From Tetrapyrgos nigripes (Eukaryota; Basidiomycota; Agaricomycetes; Agaricales; Campanellaceae): 64,000 bases of DNA. Positions 9,605-25,600 of this stretch are shown piece after piece (the first letter of the stretch is position 1; every line of letters starts with the position of its first letter). The position numbers were made by a program, and so were the translations under genes. A model generated the notes under the pieces. That model saw only the letters and a list, made by a program, of their open reading frames with translations. It did not search any database and was not told the DNA's origin. Location: positions 1 to 64,000 of the forward strand of contig JAACJM010000069.1 in NCBI GenBank assembly GCA_013368315.1, written 5' to 3'.

Positions 9605-11772
9605 TTATTGCGAGCTCCTTTCTATCGCCTTGTGCACTGGATTCTGGTTGGGTGGCAAGGACCCAGTCTTTTCCAATCGGTCGAACAGCACAAACAATTT
9701 CTCCATTTCCTGCTCCTTCTCTTCCTCTGTCATTTCTTCGGCAGGAGTAGCGGTCGCAACTGCTGAAGTATATGTACCAGTCATAGGGTTGATCTCCCGA
9801 CTGGCCAAGGAACCAGATTTCAATGTTGTTGGTGGTGGAGGCGCACTCATGACACCTTTGTTGAATAAAAATCCAGCTACGTGGCCATACCCGAACAGAG
9901 CGGCTAGAGTTGAAGCTACAAGGACAAAGACTCAGCACCGACTAGACACCTCATGGAAGCGAACCTACGATCTGAATCTGAAACGGCGTACAGCAGCTCT
10001 CCAACAGATTCCTTCAGTCTTTTGTGATGGACACTGCTCAATAACCTCAAACATCTCCCCAGAAAATCCTCCCTCTCAACTAACGGGCCAGTCCTGTCGA
10101 GATCCTCGGGTATAATCCATTCCCGCATTCGCCATTTCGCTTGCCCATCTCCTTTACAAAGCCTAGTCGCCAATACCACCAGAGGGGAAAGAATATCATC
10201 CAAGGTCGTATTCGGTGAAATACCCGCAGTAGTGAGATCCTTCTTAAATGACTCTCGCAAACCGAGATCATCGGGCGGGGTATTAGAAGGGAAATAATAC
10301 ATGAAAGATATTTCAAGTAAATCCTGCGTGCGCAGAACGACGTCAAAGTTCATACCGGACGGGGATGAATTTGCGGACATGCTTCTACGGGCTTGAGCGT
10401 TTGGAGAAGGTGAACGAGACATTGGTCGGCGACCAGCTGACAAGACAGATAGTGCACGATCAAGCGTGGAGGGTTTGGGTGGTGTATGAGCTCGGCCTGG
10501 ACTTGATATAGGTGATTCAGACGTCGGTGTAACAGAGAGAGAACCGGTAGAACTTGAGGTTGTTGATCTCTGCTGCTCATAGGATTTTGATTTTGGACGG
10601 TAACCCGAAAGAGAAGCACGACCAGATGGAAACTGTTGTGAACGTCCGTACCACAATGGCCGAAGGGATGGCGTGATGGGAATGGTGATGAGAGTATGGA
10701 TGGCGTGTGTTAAAGGCGCAATGAGAGGAGCTGGGAAAGTTGGAGGCAAAGTGTGATAGACACGTAGCAGGGGAGAAAGGACGCTAGTAGGACATCAGAG
10801 GAAAAGCACACATAAACAATACAGTGAACGTACGCGTCCAACCTGGGATGCCAGAGATCACCTCCACCTTTGGTACCGTTTGCTTGCGATTCGGATTCTG
10901 CTAACTGAAGAGATTTGATAAGACGCTGTGAATTGAGCCAATGGTACACACTTTTGGGTAATGCAAAAGCAAGTTGAAAGTAAACTTGAGTAAATCGGTC
11001 ATAGCTTCCCGGGCCATCCTCTGTCCGGACAATATGCTGATCATGGCGGTATCCAACTTGAGGGAAATTATGTCTATAACATTTCTGCCATGGCGCTTGT
11101 CTTCTATTAGGGAAATTAGAAAGGACGACGGAGAAGCAGTGGCAAGGAAGAGAATGCGCGACAAGATGAAGAGTTGGTCAGGGGTGATCGCTTTCTGTAA
11201 ATTACGTGAATGGAAAGGCACCCGGAAATAAAGGGAAGACGCACCTCAAGCATCGCAAGAACTGCCTCACCTCCACCCACTTCCTTGGTTGTAAGTGTCC
11301 TGCGCGCTTGTTCGAACAAGAGCATGGTGTTGGCTATACATCGCAGAGCTTCACAAGAAGCATCGATATCGTCTCTGAAGGAATTGGCCAAGGAGAGAAA
11401 GGTTGACAGAGCAGGGGCAGTAGCAAGGTACTCTGAGCCACTCGGGTTCTTCCCGAGCGTCTTCACGGCGAGTAGGGCGTGGGCAGCATCTGAGCGACAG
11501 AGTTGGCGATGAGTAGGACATTGGGAAGGACTGGACAGACCTCTGGCGTTGAGTCTTGATTTGGAGCCTGCAGACTGGAGGTCATTTAGAAGAAGTGGAA
11601 TTAGGTAGGCGCGAGACTTTTGATCGAATGGTGTTGCTGTTTAGAGATCAATATCTGGCCAAGAAAACCATCAGTCTGCATACTTGCCTATAATGGACTG
11701 CAGGACATCTGCTACTTGAGTCCTGGGGGACGTAGAAGACAGTGACTCGTAGGCCTCGATGATGTCGGCCAT
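9605..11772 (-). CDS. RIC8: RIC8/synembryn, G-alpha chaperone and GEF
   Basis: Non-receptor exchange factor and folding chaperone for heterotrimeric G-alpha subunits, acting in the cytosol. Minus-strand exons 11688-11772, 11541-11636, 11245-11489, 10952-11194, 10834-10904, 9969-10783 and 9605-9915 sum to 1866 nt, 621 aa, with no frame break. Armadillo-type helices carry family blocks such as KTLGKNPSGSEYL, LSRILFLATASP, RVYHTLPPTFPAPL, GPLVEREDFLGRCLRLL and RLKESVGELLYAV. The fungal C-terminal signature MTEEEKEQEMEKLFVLFDRL is near the end. A Ser-rich, probably disordered insert (about residues 285-360) follows the TPSLRPLWYG block. Intron 1 (11637-11687) is GC-AG with donor GCAAGT. The start MADIIEAYESL is the first ATG in frame with homology. 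Confidence 0.95.
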
Positions 11773-12144
11773 GAACACCAGGACAAAAACGACAAATTGG
11801 AAAGAGTTTACAACATGAAACACCGAGTTGGATCGATTGTAAATAGATTTTGGCCATGGCAACCACTTATCACCTTCTCACTTTTCTCAATTGTCTTGTG
11901 TTTCTATCTACCACTCGCTCAATCGCTCATATGGAGACGACTCCGGCAATATGTTGTGACCCTTAGCTCAAATTATGGGACGGAAAATAAACAATTGCCA
12001 GAGATAACCAGTTAGTCTGTTCGGAAAAACCGGTATCTCTTTTACGCACAGATGGTATGCGGAACACAGTCAACACCAGGAGGTAAAGCAGCCGGCGTGT
12101 CATCAGAATTTACGGATTCCGCTAAGTACTTACAATGTACATAC

Positions 12145-14927
12145 TCAAGGAATGCCAAGGTGGTTCTTCTCCGCCTCCATCCAGACATCTCTCAATTCCT
12201 GCACCACTCCATTCAGCGTCTTCGTGACTTGCTCTCTATCGCTACCGCTCCCCTCAAGATAATATTTGATCTTGGGTTCAGTACCGCTCGTCCGCGTAGT
12301 CAAACAGACCTTCGTTCCCTCTGTCTTGTTTTCTGCTTTGAATTGTATCATGTGTCCGGAAGACAGAGGTAGAGAAGGCTTGAATGCGGGAGGATTCCTG
12401 CTATCGTACCCGGTGGTGAGATCAACAACACTCGTGATGGTAAGGCCCGCAATTGCTTTGGGATAGTCGCGGTTACCTTGAGCCGTCGGGTCCTGTATGG
12501 CGGGTCGTCAGTCTGAGGGTTGGAAACACAGAAACGATATATGGTACATTAAAGTTGCGAATTCGAGCAAAGATTTTATCGATGGTAGCAGGTTCGTTGC
12601 ATATGAAATAGCTATTGTTTGTCTAGAAATTGTCCCAAACTGAGATTCAAACTTGGGGCAGAGACGGTGACCATACCTTGAAGTATCCATATCGTTTATA
12701 CAGCTCATCTAGGTAGGACTTCACAGTTTTCCCCTGGCTGTGAAGTATTTCTGCAATTTGAGCAAACATGACCTTGTCGAGTATCAGCTACTGCGAAGCA
12801 GTTATCCCTAGAACCTACTGAAGCTGCAACACCATCCTTATCTCGAACTTCTGACCCGAACATGAACCCAATCGCTTCTTCGTATCCAAAGGGAACTTCG
12901 AAACCTTGTGCGACCAGATCTAATGCTGTGTTTCCGATGTACTTGAAACCTGCTCAACATGACCTTGAGAAGACTAGGAAAGTGGGCGCTAGAGCGGACT
13001 GACCGGTAAGACACTCTACGAATTTGAATCCCTCTACTTCAGCCATAGCTTCAACCATTTTAGAGCTAACAGTGGAAGCAACCATGGCAAGCTTAGACAT
13101 GGGTTTCCCCGATGCTCTGTATGCCTCCATGACTTGACCTGCAAAGATAACGCCGACTTGGTCCCCGGTAAATGTAACCCACTCGCCATTGAGCCTAATG
13201 ATAGTGTTGGTAAAGGAAGGAGATTTAAGTTGTGCACGCACTGCTTTTCTACTGCAGTGAAGCGATCAGCATCCGGGCTACCAGTTTTGTTAGCCAGAGT
13301 GGAAGAAGATAGATATTCACGTACTCTTGTGCCAAAATGACAACTTCTTCCTTTTGCTGCTGCCGCTTCGCTACAGCGATTGCCAAATCCTATTCACGAC
13401 ATGAGAACATTGGTATGTCACATCTTGATGAGTTCATTCACCAAAGCGCCTTTTTCCTCCGGATTAGGATATGACACAGTAGGGAATTCAGGATCGGGAT
13501 GTTGCTGCTCTGGAACGGGTATAATGGAGATCCCCAACATTCCAAGTGCTTTTTCGACAAAAGGGTGGCCAACTCCATGCATTGAAGTGTTTATGAACTT
13601 GCATCTTCGACTCAGCGGAAGTCTAGTGTAGCAGTATTTCCAGTCAGTTTCGGAAACTGGGTGAGGAGCGAATCCTTACTGCAGATTCTTGAGATCGAGG
13701 AGACTCATGAAATATGCTTGCTTCATCTCATCTGTCACATTCAGAGACAAAGGTGATTCGATGAGACCAGTATCCCAAGTTTGCGGTTCCAAGTTGACTT
13801 TGATTGAATCTGAAATCCCTTTATCGTGCGGAGAGATGATCTGGACTTCTCGTCAGGAAGAGCTCAAGGATCCCAATAACGGTGTTCCTACCTGCACAGC
13901 GTTCTCCCAATAAACCTTCACAATAATTTTTATTCAGTGACGAAAATGAACAACTATCAGGATAACGCACTTTGTAACCATTGTCATGCTATCTCCTGGT
14001 CATTGCAGTACGATTTAGCAGGCAGAAGACGCGTTTACGGACCTTTGGATTATGACTCGCTGTATCATCGGTCAAGCTCAGTTGACTTGTGACGACTCGG
14101 TGATACGCACCTGTAATCATCACTCCGCATGCAGCACCCACTCTCTTAACTGTGAAGGGAACCCTAAATCCTTGATGAGCATCGTGCGCCAGTATCTCAC
14201 TTGAACAGTTCATACATCGGTGTATGAACGAGTCCTTGGTGAAGATAGACCTTGACTCCATTCTTAAGAAATGCAGCTGCAGTCAACTTGGCCCATCTTT
14301 CTGAATTGTGTCTATGGTCGTGTCCAATCACAATTCCTTTACTGGACGCATTTTCGATTTGCTTTAAAACATAGTGGCAGAGACCCTGTAAGAGCGTCAG
14401 ATGAGTTATGGATAAAAGTGCGGCAAAGGCCAGACCTGAGATGCTTGTATGACAATCAAATCTATCGTGAAAGTCAGTATGAGAAAAGGAGACACCGGAT
14501 ATTGCAGCGCACCGTTCATGGAAGACCAACCCGCTTGCATGCGTCCTGTTATTTTGGCCCTTCGTTAGACTTGCGACTGCAATTATCCATGACAATATAC
14601 CTCGTAGACCTGCGTTTCAAGCCCATCAGACAAGGGCACACTACGGCATACTACGGCTCGAGAAAAACAATACCAGCAGTCCCAAATTCAATGCGGTTCC
14701 TGCTCCGGGGATATCATGAAATCGACATCACATATAACATCCAACGAGAACTTGTACCTCATCCGTCGTTCCAACGCGTCCGTGTCGCTTTTGTCCCAGA
14801 GTGACTGGATTTCGGACCTGGTTTGTTCATTCTAAACACAGAAGTTGTTTGCCCGTCAAGAAGTAGATCTGTTGCAACTGACCTGATCCATTGACATCCA
14901 AGCATCGACGAGTTCCTTGAGAGACAT
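12145..14927 (-). CDS. PRM15: PGM2-type phosphopentomutase/phosphoglucomutase
   Basis: Alpha-D-phosphohexomutase superfamily, PGM2/PRM15 branch, interconverting ribose-1-P/ribose-5-P and glucose-1-P/glucose-6-P in the cytosol. The start MSLKELVDAWMSMDQ is at 14927. Substrate and catalytic elements appear in order: RIEFGTAGLRGRM, the phosphoserine loop ITASHNPKHDNGYKVYW, the metal loop DPDADRF, the sugar-binding loop FGYEEAIGFMFG and the phosphate-binding TRTSGTEPKIKYYLEG. It is split by about 16-18 short introns. Three tiny exons run consecutively: 14601-14609 (9 nt), 14513-14545 (33 nt) and 14436-14461 (26 nt). All joins I checked keep frame. It diverges from the MAP kinase gene; an ACGCGT lies 51 bp upstream of the start. 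Confidence 0.93.
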
Positions 14928-15410
14928 GGTGGTAGTCTAGTAGTCTAGAACTTGAAGCAGATCACGTCATTCGGGTAACGCGTATTATTATCGAGGGTTT
15001 TGTCTTCGAGTGGGATCACCTTACAGCCCCTTTTTTCATTATGACACCACAGCGATTCTTCAAAGTTGAGAAAAAGGTTTCCTCCAGTTTTCTGTATGTA
15101 TGTAGTACAATAGATGTCAAAATGTCACCGAAGATCTCGGGAGACGATGCATAATTGAACTCGTCAACGTTACAAGCTCACTCAGCGGAGATAATTTTGC
15201 GACACACTACTTCTAACCACTCCATCAGCTATATACTTACTATCGCCCCTCTAGTCCATCTTCTACAGCTTTCCGAGTCTTTCTGACTCAGTCGTTACCT
15301 CTGATTAGCGCACAGTCAGGACCCGTGCCCGTTACCAACTCATCGGACAACAATTAACCTGCTCGGGATAGATATCATCTGGAGAGCATACGTGCCGCAA
15401 TTGTCTCCCA
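14928..15410. promoter_or_regulatory. Divergent promoter region, phosphomutase / MAP kinase
   Basis: 483 bp between two start codons with no coding signal. ACGCGT at 14978-14983. CT-rich tracts precede the kinase ATG (about 15230-15300), as is common before fungal starts. Confidence 0.45.
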
Positions 15411-18432
<3,022 letters not shown>

Positions 18433-18531
18433 AGCACTCGAATGTGGATTATGTACTCAGGGATCTTCACTTAAACATTATTAAGACACACATACACGTA
18501 CACAAGTTTTCTAAGTATCGGCAAGCGAATA

Positions 18532-19324
18532 CAGCTACTTGCAAAACTCTAGACCTTTTTTGGCCTCTCTGTACTTTTTGATCTGCACCTGTGTACAATC
18601 TATACATTTGTACGTGTGTTGTTTGTTCTGACATCGTCGACCGCTGGCGAAAGCTTCTTAATAATGATTCCCTCCTCTCAGTCGTATTGCATTACCCATG
18701 ACTGGATCCTTGGGGCATTTTCACCAGGCACAAAGAGATGATCGCAATAGTACTGAGGATTGCTGCAATGCTTGCTCATAGTGGTCAGAACCTGCCAGTG
18801 ATGAATTGGGGAATGCCGTCCATCTTTTTGTACGATATCCACGTCGTTACCGAGGCTAAAAATTTTAAGCTGAGAGCAAGGGCAACATGGCGACCAACGA
18901 GCTAGTGGTTTGGTCAGGGTTCGATGGTCGTTGGTGTCTGGTCGCAGCAGCTCCCAAAATGGCAGTACCACGGTACACGAGGCTTACATACGAAAAGTAC
19001 CGAATTTTGCAGTGATTTGGCGATTTCGACGGGTTTGGGTTCACGGGAGAGTAGGAGGATGATTTCCTTGCACTCAGAAGAGATATAGCGGTAGTTTCCA
19101 GTCATGGGTAATGCAATACGACTGAGAGGAGGGAATCATTATTACAGAAGCTTTCGCCAGCGGTCGACGACGTCAGAACAGTCTATTTTTTAGGCGGAGA
19201 TGAATATCATTTTGTAAACATTGTAAAACAAACACAGACATAAATGTATAGATTGTACACAGGTGCAAACACAGATCGAAAAGTACAGAGGCCAAAAAGG
19301 GTCTAGAGTTTTTGCAAGTAGCTG
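18532..19324. mobile_element. Non-autonomous Tc1/mariner-like element with long terminal inverted repeats
   Basis: About 175 bp at the left (18532-18704) reappear inverted at the right (19096-19324) with small gaps and one insertion of about 45 bp in the right arm. Outer ends read CAGCTACTTGCAAAA on both sides and are flanked by TA (18530-18531 and 19325-19326), matching the TA duplication of Tc1/mariner elements. The spacer of about 390 bp encodes on the minus strand a short helix-turn-helix-like start (RYISSECKEIILLLSREPK) and degraded fragments, reminiscent of the N-terminus of mushroom DDE transposases. No intact transposase. The inverted repeat is certain; the superfamily is inferred. 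Confidence 0.75.
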
Positions 19325-19327
19325 TAA

Positions 19328-19459
19328 TCACGCCGAAAAGACAAAAATATCCACTCGACGGATAGATCACATCACTACTACTGATATAAGATATATCTGT
19401 AAAAAAGTGTGTTTCTGTACGCTTTCTGCCGAGCGGATATTTTTATATTTTCGGCGTGA
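19328..19459. repeat. 132-bp hairpin element (32-bp inverted arms)
   Basis: Arms 19328-19359 (TCACGCCGAAAAGACAAAAA...) and 19428-19459 are reverse complements with about four mismatches, enclosing a 68-bp loop. It abuts the right end of the mariner-like element and lies about 170 bp upstream of the ABC transporter start. It could be a mini MITE or a transcribed hairpin; nothing in it encodes protein. Confidence 0.75.
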
Positions 19460-19626
19460 ATGTAGACCGAGAGTTGACCAGAAGTCAGTGCTAGTGTCAG
19501 CAGTGGTGAAATTTAAAACGAATACACCTACTTTGTAAGCACATCAGTATCCCCTTCCGGACCCGTGGTCTTTATATAGCTCACTTTCACGGTATTCTTT
19601 GTCACCCTTTGCCAGTGTACAGCTAC

Positions 19627-22600
19627 ATGGCGAGCTGCAAGGATCCTGAAGGATGGACGGTAATCTCCCACTCAAGACCCTTTGATTTGACGTTGTGCTT
19701 TGAAGAAGGAATCCTACTCTCATCTTTCTATGGTCTCGTCTTCTTCATCTCTGTGATACGCTCGCTGTCGGAGTGTCAAGCTTCGCCGAGGAATATCAAC
19801 CCAAAGAGTTGTTGGATTTTATATGGAAAATTGGTATATCATTGTCATGTATTTCTGCACTTTCCATCTGACTTGCTGTGTAGTTCCTCCTGCTGTCCGC
19901 GCTTTCCGTCAGCATCGCCAATCTCGTCTATATTTTCCAATCCCATGTCACCGTGCCTATCTCCCAATCGTACATCCTCGAACCAATATCTCTATTAGGA
20001 GTCATCTTGTTCACTTACTTCAATCACACTCGCTCGCGAAACTCATCGAGTACGCTACTTTTGTACTGGCCTCTTTATGCGGTAGCTCTAGGCATTTGGG
20101 CAAGGACCGTTATCACACAAAACTCAGCACAGCTCCACGTACCACTCACACTTAGATGCGTTTCTGGTGGTCTTGGTCTTCTTTCCTTTGCCCTGGAATG
20201 TATCGGCCCCGAGTTTGACCAAAAGACGCTTGAGGGAGAAAAGAATTGTCACGAGAATCCCATTATCACTGCTAATATCTTTAGCGTTTGGGTGAGTTGT
20301 TTCTATACGTGCCAAGCTGTTCACGCTAACGCGCCATTAGTTATTCTCCTGGATGACACCACTTATGCGCAAAGGGGCGTCTCAGTACGTTACCGAGGAT
20401 GACCTGCCTGATATCAAACAACAAGATGAATGTGAAAGATTGGGCGAGAAGCTGAAGAAGGCGCTCAAGAAGCAGTAAGGTCATTTTCGTTGTCTCGTCC
20501 ACCCTTACTCACGTTCCTTCTTTACAGTTCCCTATGGAAATCTCTTTTTATTGCATATGGGGCACCGTATTGTTCTGCTGCGATTTTGAAACTGATTCAA
20601 GACTCCCTTGCCTTTCTCCAACCTCAGTTATTGCGATGGTTGCTGTCGTATATCTCCTTATACCAGAGTGCACGACTATGGGACGCTGAAACGCCTGGCA
20701 AACCTCATCCACTCCAAGGATTTTGCATAGCTTTCATCATGTTTGTTGCTTCTACGGCTCAAACAATCATACTGAATCAGGTTTGTGTGGGTCTGGAAAT
20801 TATCAACGCTCTAGCTTATTTGTGATTGTCTTTAGTATTTCCAATATGTGTTTGAGACTGGGTCTGTGTGGCTTTCAGCAGTGTTCTTGATTATTTATCG
20901 TTGACATTGTCACAGAATGCGGGTCCGTGCCGGGCTGATCTCTGCATTGTACGAGAAAGCTCTTGTGCTTTCTAACGACGAGTTGAGCCGCTCCACCGGC
21001 GACATAGTCAATTACATGTCTGTTGATGCAACCCGGCTTCAAGATTTCTGCACTTTTGGACTGATTGCACTGTCGGGTCCATTCCAAGTATGTTCCTTAG
21101 GCTATCCCGACCAACATATACTCAGCCTTCATTCTCATCACAGATCACGCTGGCATTCATTTCGCTTTATAATTTGCTCGGATGGCCTGCGTTTGTCGGC
21201 GTTGCTATCATGGTTTTCTCGGTGCCTCTGAATACCGGTACGTTAAGACCCAGTCGTATAGCCAAACATTCGTTGACCACTCGACAGTCATCGCTCGTAT
21301 CCTCAAGAAAATGCAACAACAGCAAATGAAGAATAGGGACAAGCGTACTCGCCTGATGAGTGAATTACTCGCAAACATTAAGAGGTAACACCAGTTCTCT
21401 TTTCTGCATGTGTCTTTCTGACCAATCAATGTCAAAGCATTAAACTGTACGGATGGGAATTCGCATTTGCACGGAAAGTTCTTCAAGTACGAAACGACCA
21501 AGAGCTCGTAATGCTTCGAAAGATTGGGGTTGTCACTGTGGGTTTGCATGTAATGTCCTGGCTATTGTTATCTAATATCTCTCAGTCCCTCAATTCCATG
21601 CTCTGGGGAGGTATACCCTTGCTGGTCGCCTTCAGCTCTTTTGCTGTTGCGGCTATCACTTCCGACAAACCGCTGACATCAGATGTTATCTTCCCTGCGA
21701 TCTCTTTGTTCATGCTGTTGCAATTCCCCTTGCAATGGTGAGTGAGGTCTTATCTTTCTCGTATCCCAATACTAATATTTGTGATGATGCAGTTCAGTCA
21801 AGTCACTTCCAACATCATCGAGGCTATAGTGTCTCTGCAACGTCTTTCCGAATTCCTTGGTGCACGTGAACTGCAGCCTGACACAAGAAAACTAATTGCT
21901 AAACAGGCCCTCCAGCCCGGCGAAGAGGTTAGTTTGATGTTCCGAGCTATTTCTGTCTTGTCTGAGCCCGAGAAATTCAGGTCCTGACAATTAAAAATGC
22001 GGATTTTTCCTGGTCATCAAGTGCTGTGGAGCCTACTCTTGACGACATCAACCTGACAGTGAGGAAAGGAGAGCTTGTTGGTGTGCTTGGCAGAGTTGGT
22101 GCTGGAAAGGTGAATGCCCATCCATTCTTCTGTCTAACTTTGTATTTACTGTGGTGTAGACCAGCCTTTTAGCCGCAATTATTGGGGATATGTCGAGACA
22201 GGACGGAGAGATCGTAGTGAAGGGTAATATTGCATATGCACCTCAAAACCCTTGGTACGTACTATTGTTCGTGTTTTCGTATTACCCTGATATTCCGTCC
22301 TCAGGATTATGTCCGCCACTGTACGCGACAATATCCTTTTCAATCACGAATATGATGAAACCTTTTATAATCTGGTGATAGAAGGTATGTCATGTTTGCG
22401 TTGTACTTCTGATGTCGACTCAAAGTTACTCTAAGCCTGCGCACTCCTTCCTGACTTGGCTCTTCTTGCCAGTGGGGATCTCACTGAGGTCGGTGAAAAA
22501 GGTGCGTCTATACACACTCCACAGTTTTTTGTGGTACTGATGTAAAAGATCAGGTATCACGGTATGTTAATCTTTGGACCAAGCTTTTTGGCATCCCTCT

Positions 22601-25600
22601 GAAATGCAATCTTCTGTAGCTAAGTGGCGGCCAGCGTGCTCGAATCGCCCTTGCCCGAGCCGTGTACGCTAGAGCAGACCTGTAGGGCTTTTACTAAGCG
22701 ATTATTTTCTGGTGGCTGACAAATCCCCCAGTGTACTTCTAGATGACGTTTTAAGCGCCGTGGATTCCCATGTGGCCCGGCATATCTTCAGTAAGTCCTA
22801 TTACCTCGAATGATCGACGTCCACTTATCTCGGATGAAGCCAAGGTCATTGGCCCTCAGGGACTACTTGCAACGAAAGCTCGTATCCTGGTGACTAATAG
22901 CATAGCATTTGTGAAGCAATTCGACCAGCTTGTATTCATTCGTCGAGGAATCATACTGGAAAATGGTTCTTATGATGAACTGATGTCCAAGACAGACGGG
23001 GAAGTGACCAGACTAGTGTCAGTTTGTCCATTTTCTGAACTTCATCGAGCTGTATACTGAAAAGGAGACAGACGAGGGCATGGATCACAAACATCCGGAA
23101 CGTCCACGCCGTATGTCACGACTGCGAACGGCAGTGGGAGCGCAACTCCTATAGGTGATGATACTTCCCTGGACGACTTGAAGGGGTCTCAACTTGTCGA
23201 AAAATTGCGGCACAGGACGAGTTTCTCAAAGGCTCGGATGGCCTCGGCCGCTCCCACTCGTGTGTCTATCTCCACGGGACTTTCCAAAGAGCATCAAGAG
23301 CAAGGTAGAGTGAAACCGCACGTCTACACGGAATATATCAAGGCGGCTTCCAAGTTTGGGTTCTTTATGTTCATGTTTACGACTGTTGCATCCCAAGCTG
23401 TCTCTGTATTGGGTAATCTTGCTTTGCGTGGTTGGGGTGAACATAACAGACAAGTAGGCAGCAATGAAGGCATGCTGAAATATCTGTTGTTGTATGGGTT
23501 GCTTTCTCTATCATCGACTCTGCTCTCCGGAGCATCTGGAGTTATCATTTGGGTGTTCTGTTCAGTCAGAAGTGCTAGAAAACTACATGATTCTGTAGGC
23601 ATCTTTTCCGCCTCTCTTTTCACTGACTAACGACACACTACAGATGCTGGATGCTCTCATTCGTGCTCCATTGAGCTTCTTTGAGCTTACACCCACTGGA
23701 CGAATCCTGAATTTATTTTCTCGTGACATTTATGTCGTCGATCAAATTCTTGCACGAGTCTTCCAGAACACTTGGCGCACACTGACCACCACCTTATTCA
23801 TTGCTATCGTCATTGGTTTCAGCTTCCCGCTCTTCTTGCTCTCGATCATTCCTCTTGGATGGTTCTATTTACGCGTCATGAAGTTCGTCCTTTGTGTCTG
23901 ATCATCGTCCAAATACTAAACGTTTATTTTCTAGATACTACCTTGCCACATCGCGGGAATTGAAACGCCTGGATGCAGTCAGCCGATCTCCTATTTTCGC
24001 CTGGTTCAGCGAAAGCCTTGCTGGTTTAAGCACTATCAGAGCCTTTGGTCAACAGTCGACATTCGCGACAAACAGTAATCGCAGAGTGGATCGAAACCAG
24101 ATATGCTATCTTTCCAGTATATCTGTGAATCGCTGGCTTTCTGTAAGGCTGGAAATCGTTGGAGCGTTCATCATTCTGCTGGTGGCTGTTCTCTCCGTGG
24201 TAGCGCTTACAACAAGCGGAGTAGACGCGGGACTAGTCGGTTTGGTTCTCTCTTATGCTATGAACGCAACGTCTTCGCTGGTCAGTCTTTCATTCTTATT
24301 ATTATTTTCATCAGATTTTTGACATAGGCCTGCAGAACTGGGTTGTCCGATCTGCCAGCGAGGTAGAACAGAATATCGTCAGCGTAGAAAGAATCCTCCA
24401 TCAATCTAGCCAATCCCCCGAGGCACCCTCGAACTGCTAGACGCCAAGCCACCTCATGATTGGCCCTCCAAAGGCGAAATTGAGTTCCGGTGCGTCGCCT
24501 TGCAGCTCTTCCAGGAAGCTCCTAATGTTTTGGTTAGTAACTATTCGACTCGTTACCGGCCAGAGTTAGACCTCGTGTTGAGAAATATCTCCATGACAAT
24601 TGTATACATCGCATCCTTTCTTAGCATGAACATTCCGTACTGACGCACTGTTAAGAAACCTAGGGAAAAGATAGGAGTATGCGGAAGGACTGGAGCCGGG
24701 AAATCATCTGTAGGGTCTACTTCATACTGTGATTGCACCTGTTCAGATCTGACTCCAAGACTAGCTGCTGCTGGCGTTGTTCCGTATCATTGAACCAGTA
24801 GAAGGCACAATTGTGATTGATGGCGTGGTGAGTGTCAGCAACTTCGTCTCTGGAAATATGCTCAACCACTTTTTAATTTATTCAGGACATCACCAAAGTT
24901 GGGTTGCATGATTGTACGTCCTTGTTCATGAAAGTCGTGGTCGTGAAGGCTAATGCCATATTCTTCAGTACGCTCATCCATTTCCATCGTTCCTCAGTCT
25001 CCGGACTTATTTGAGGGTACACTGCGAGAGAATATTGATCCCGTTGGCGAATATCCGGACGCGGAGATATGGGACGCAATTGCGCAGGTATGCATCAGCT
25101 TGCAGATATTGCTCATATATTCAATCCTGCTCTTTGAAAGGCCCACCTGAAAGACTTTGTGGACACTCTTCCTGAAGGACTGGATGCTCCAGTACGAGAA
25201 GGCGGTTCTTCTCTTTCCTCCGGGTGCGTGCTCTCCATTTACTGTATACCTTGGTATTCTTACATGCAATCTTTATGAAGGCAAAGGCAACTGCTTTGTT
25301 TCGCGAGAGCTTTACTGCGCAAGGTGAAAGAATTCATGAAAGCTTCTGACTGGAGGTCTGACTTCTGCGTTTTCCTAGTCCAAGATTTTGGTTCTTGACG
25401 AAGGTGAGTTTTGAATCATGTTCTCTGGGTCCATATTGACTTGATAATGCCTGCAGCGACATCCGCCGTTGATTTGGATACCGACCAAGCCATTCAGGCA
25501 ATCATTCGAGGGCCAGCATTCACTGATGTCACGATTGTGACCATTGCGTACGCATTTCCCTTGTCAGTTCGTTCGTTGGACGAAAGCTTAAGTTGATTGT

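Noticed and set aside
18678..19105. Independent small gene within the inverted-repeat element
   Set aside because: The fragments are frameshifted and lie wholly inside the element; better read as a decayed transposase core.
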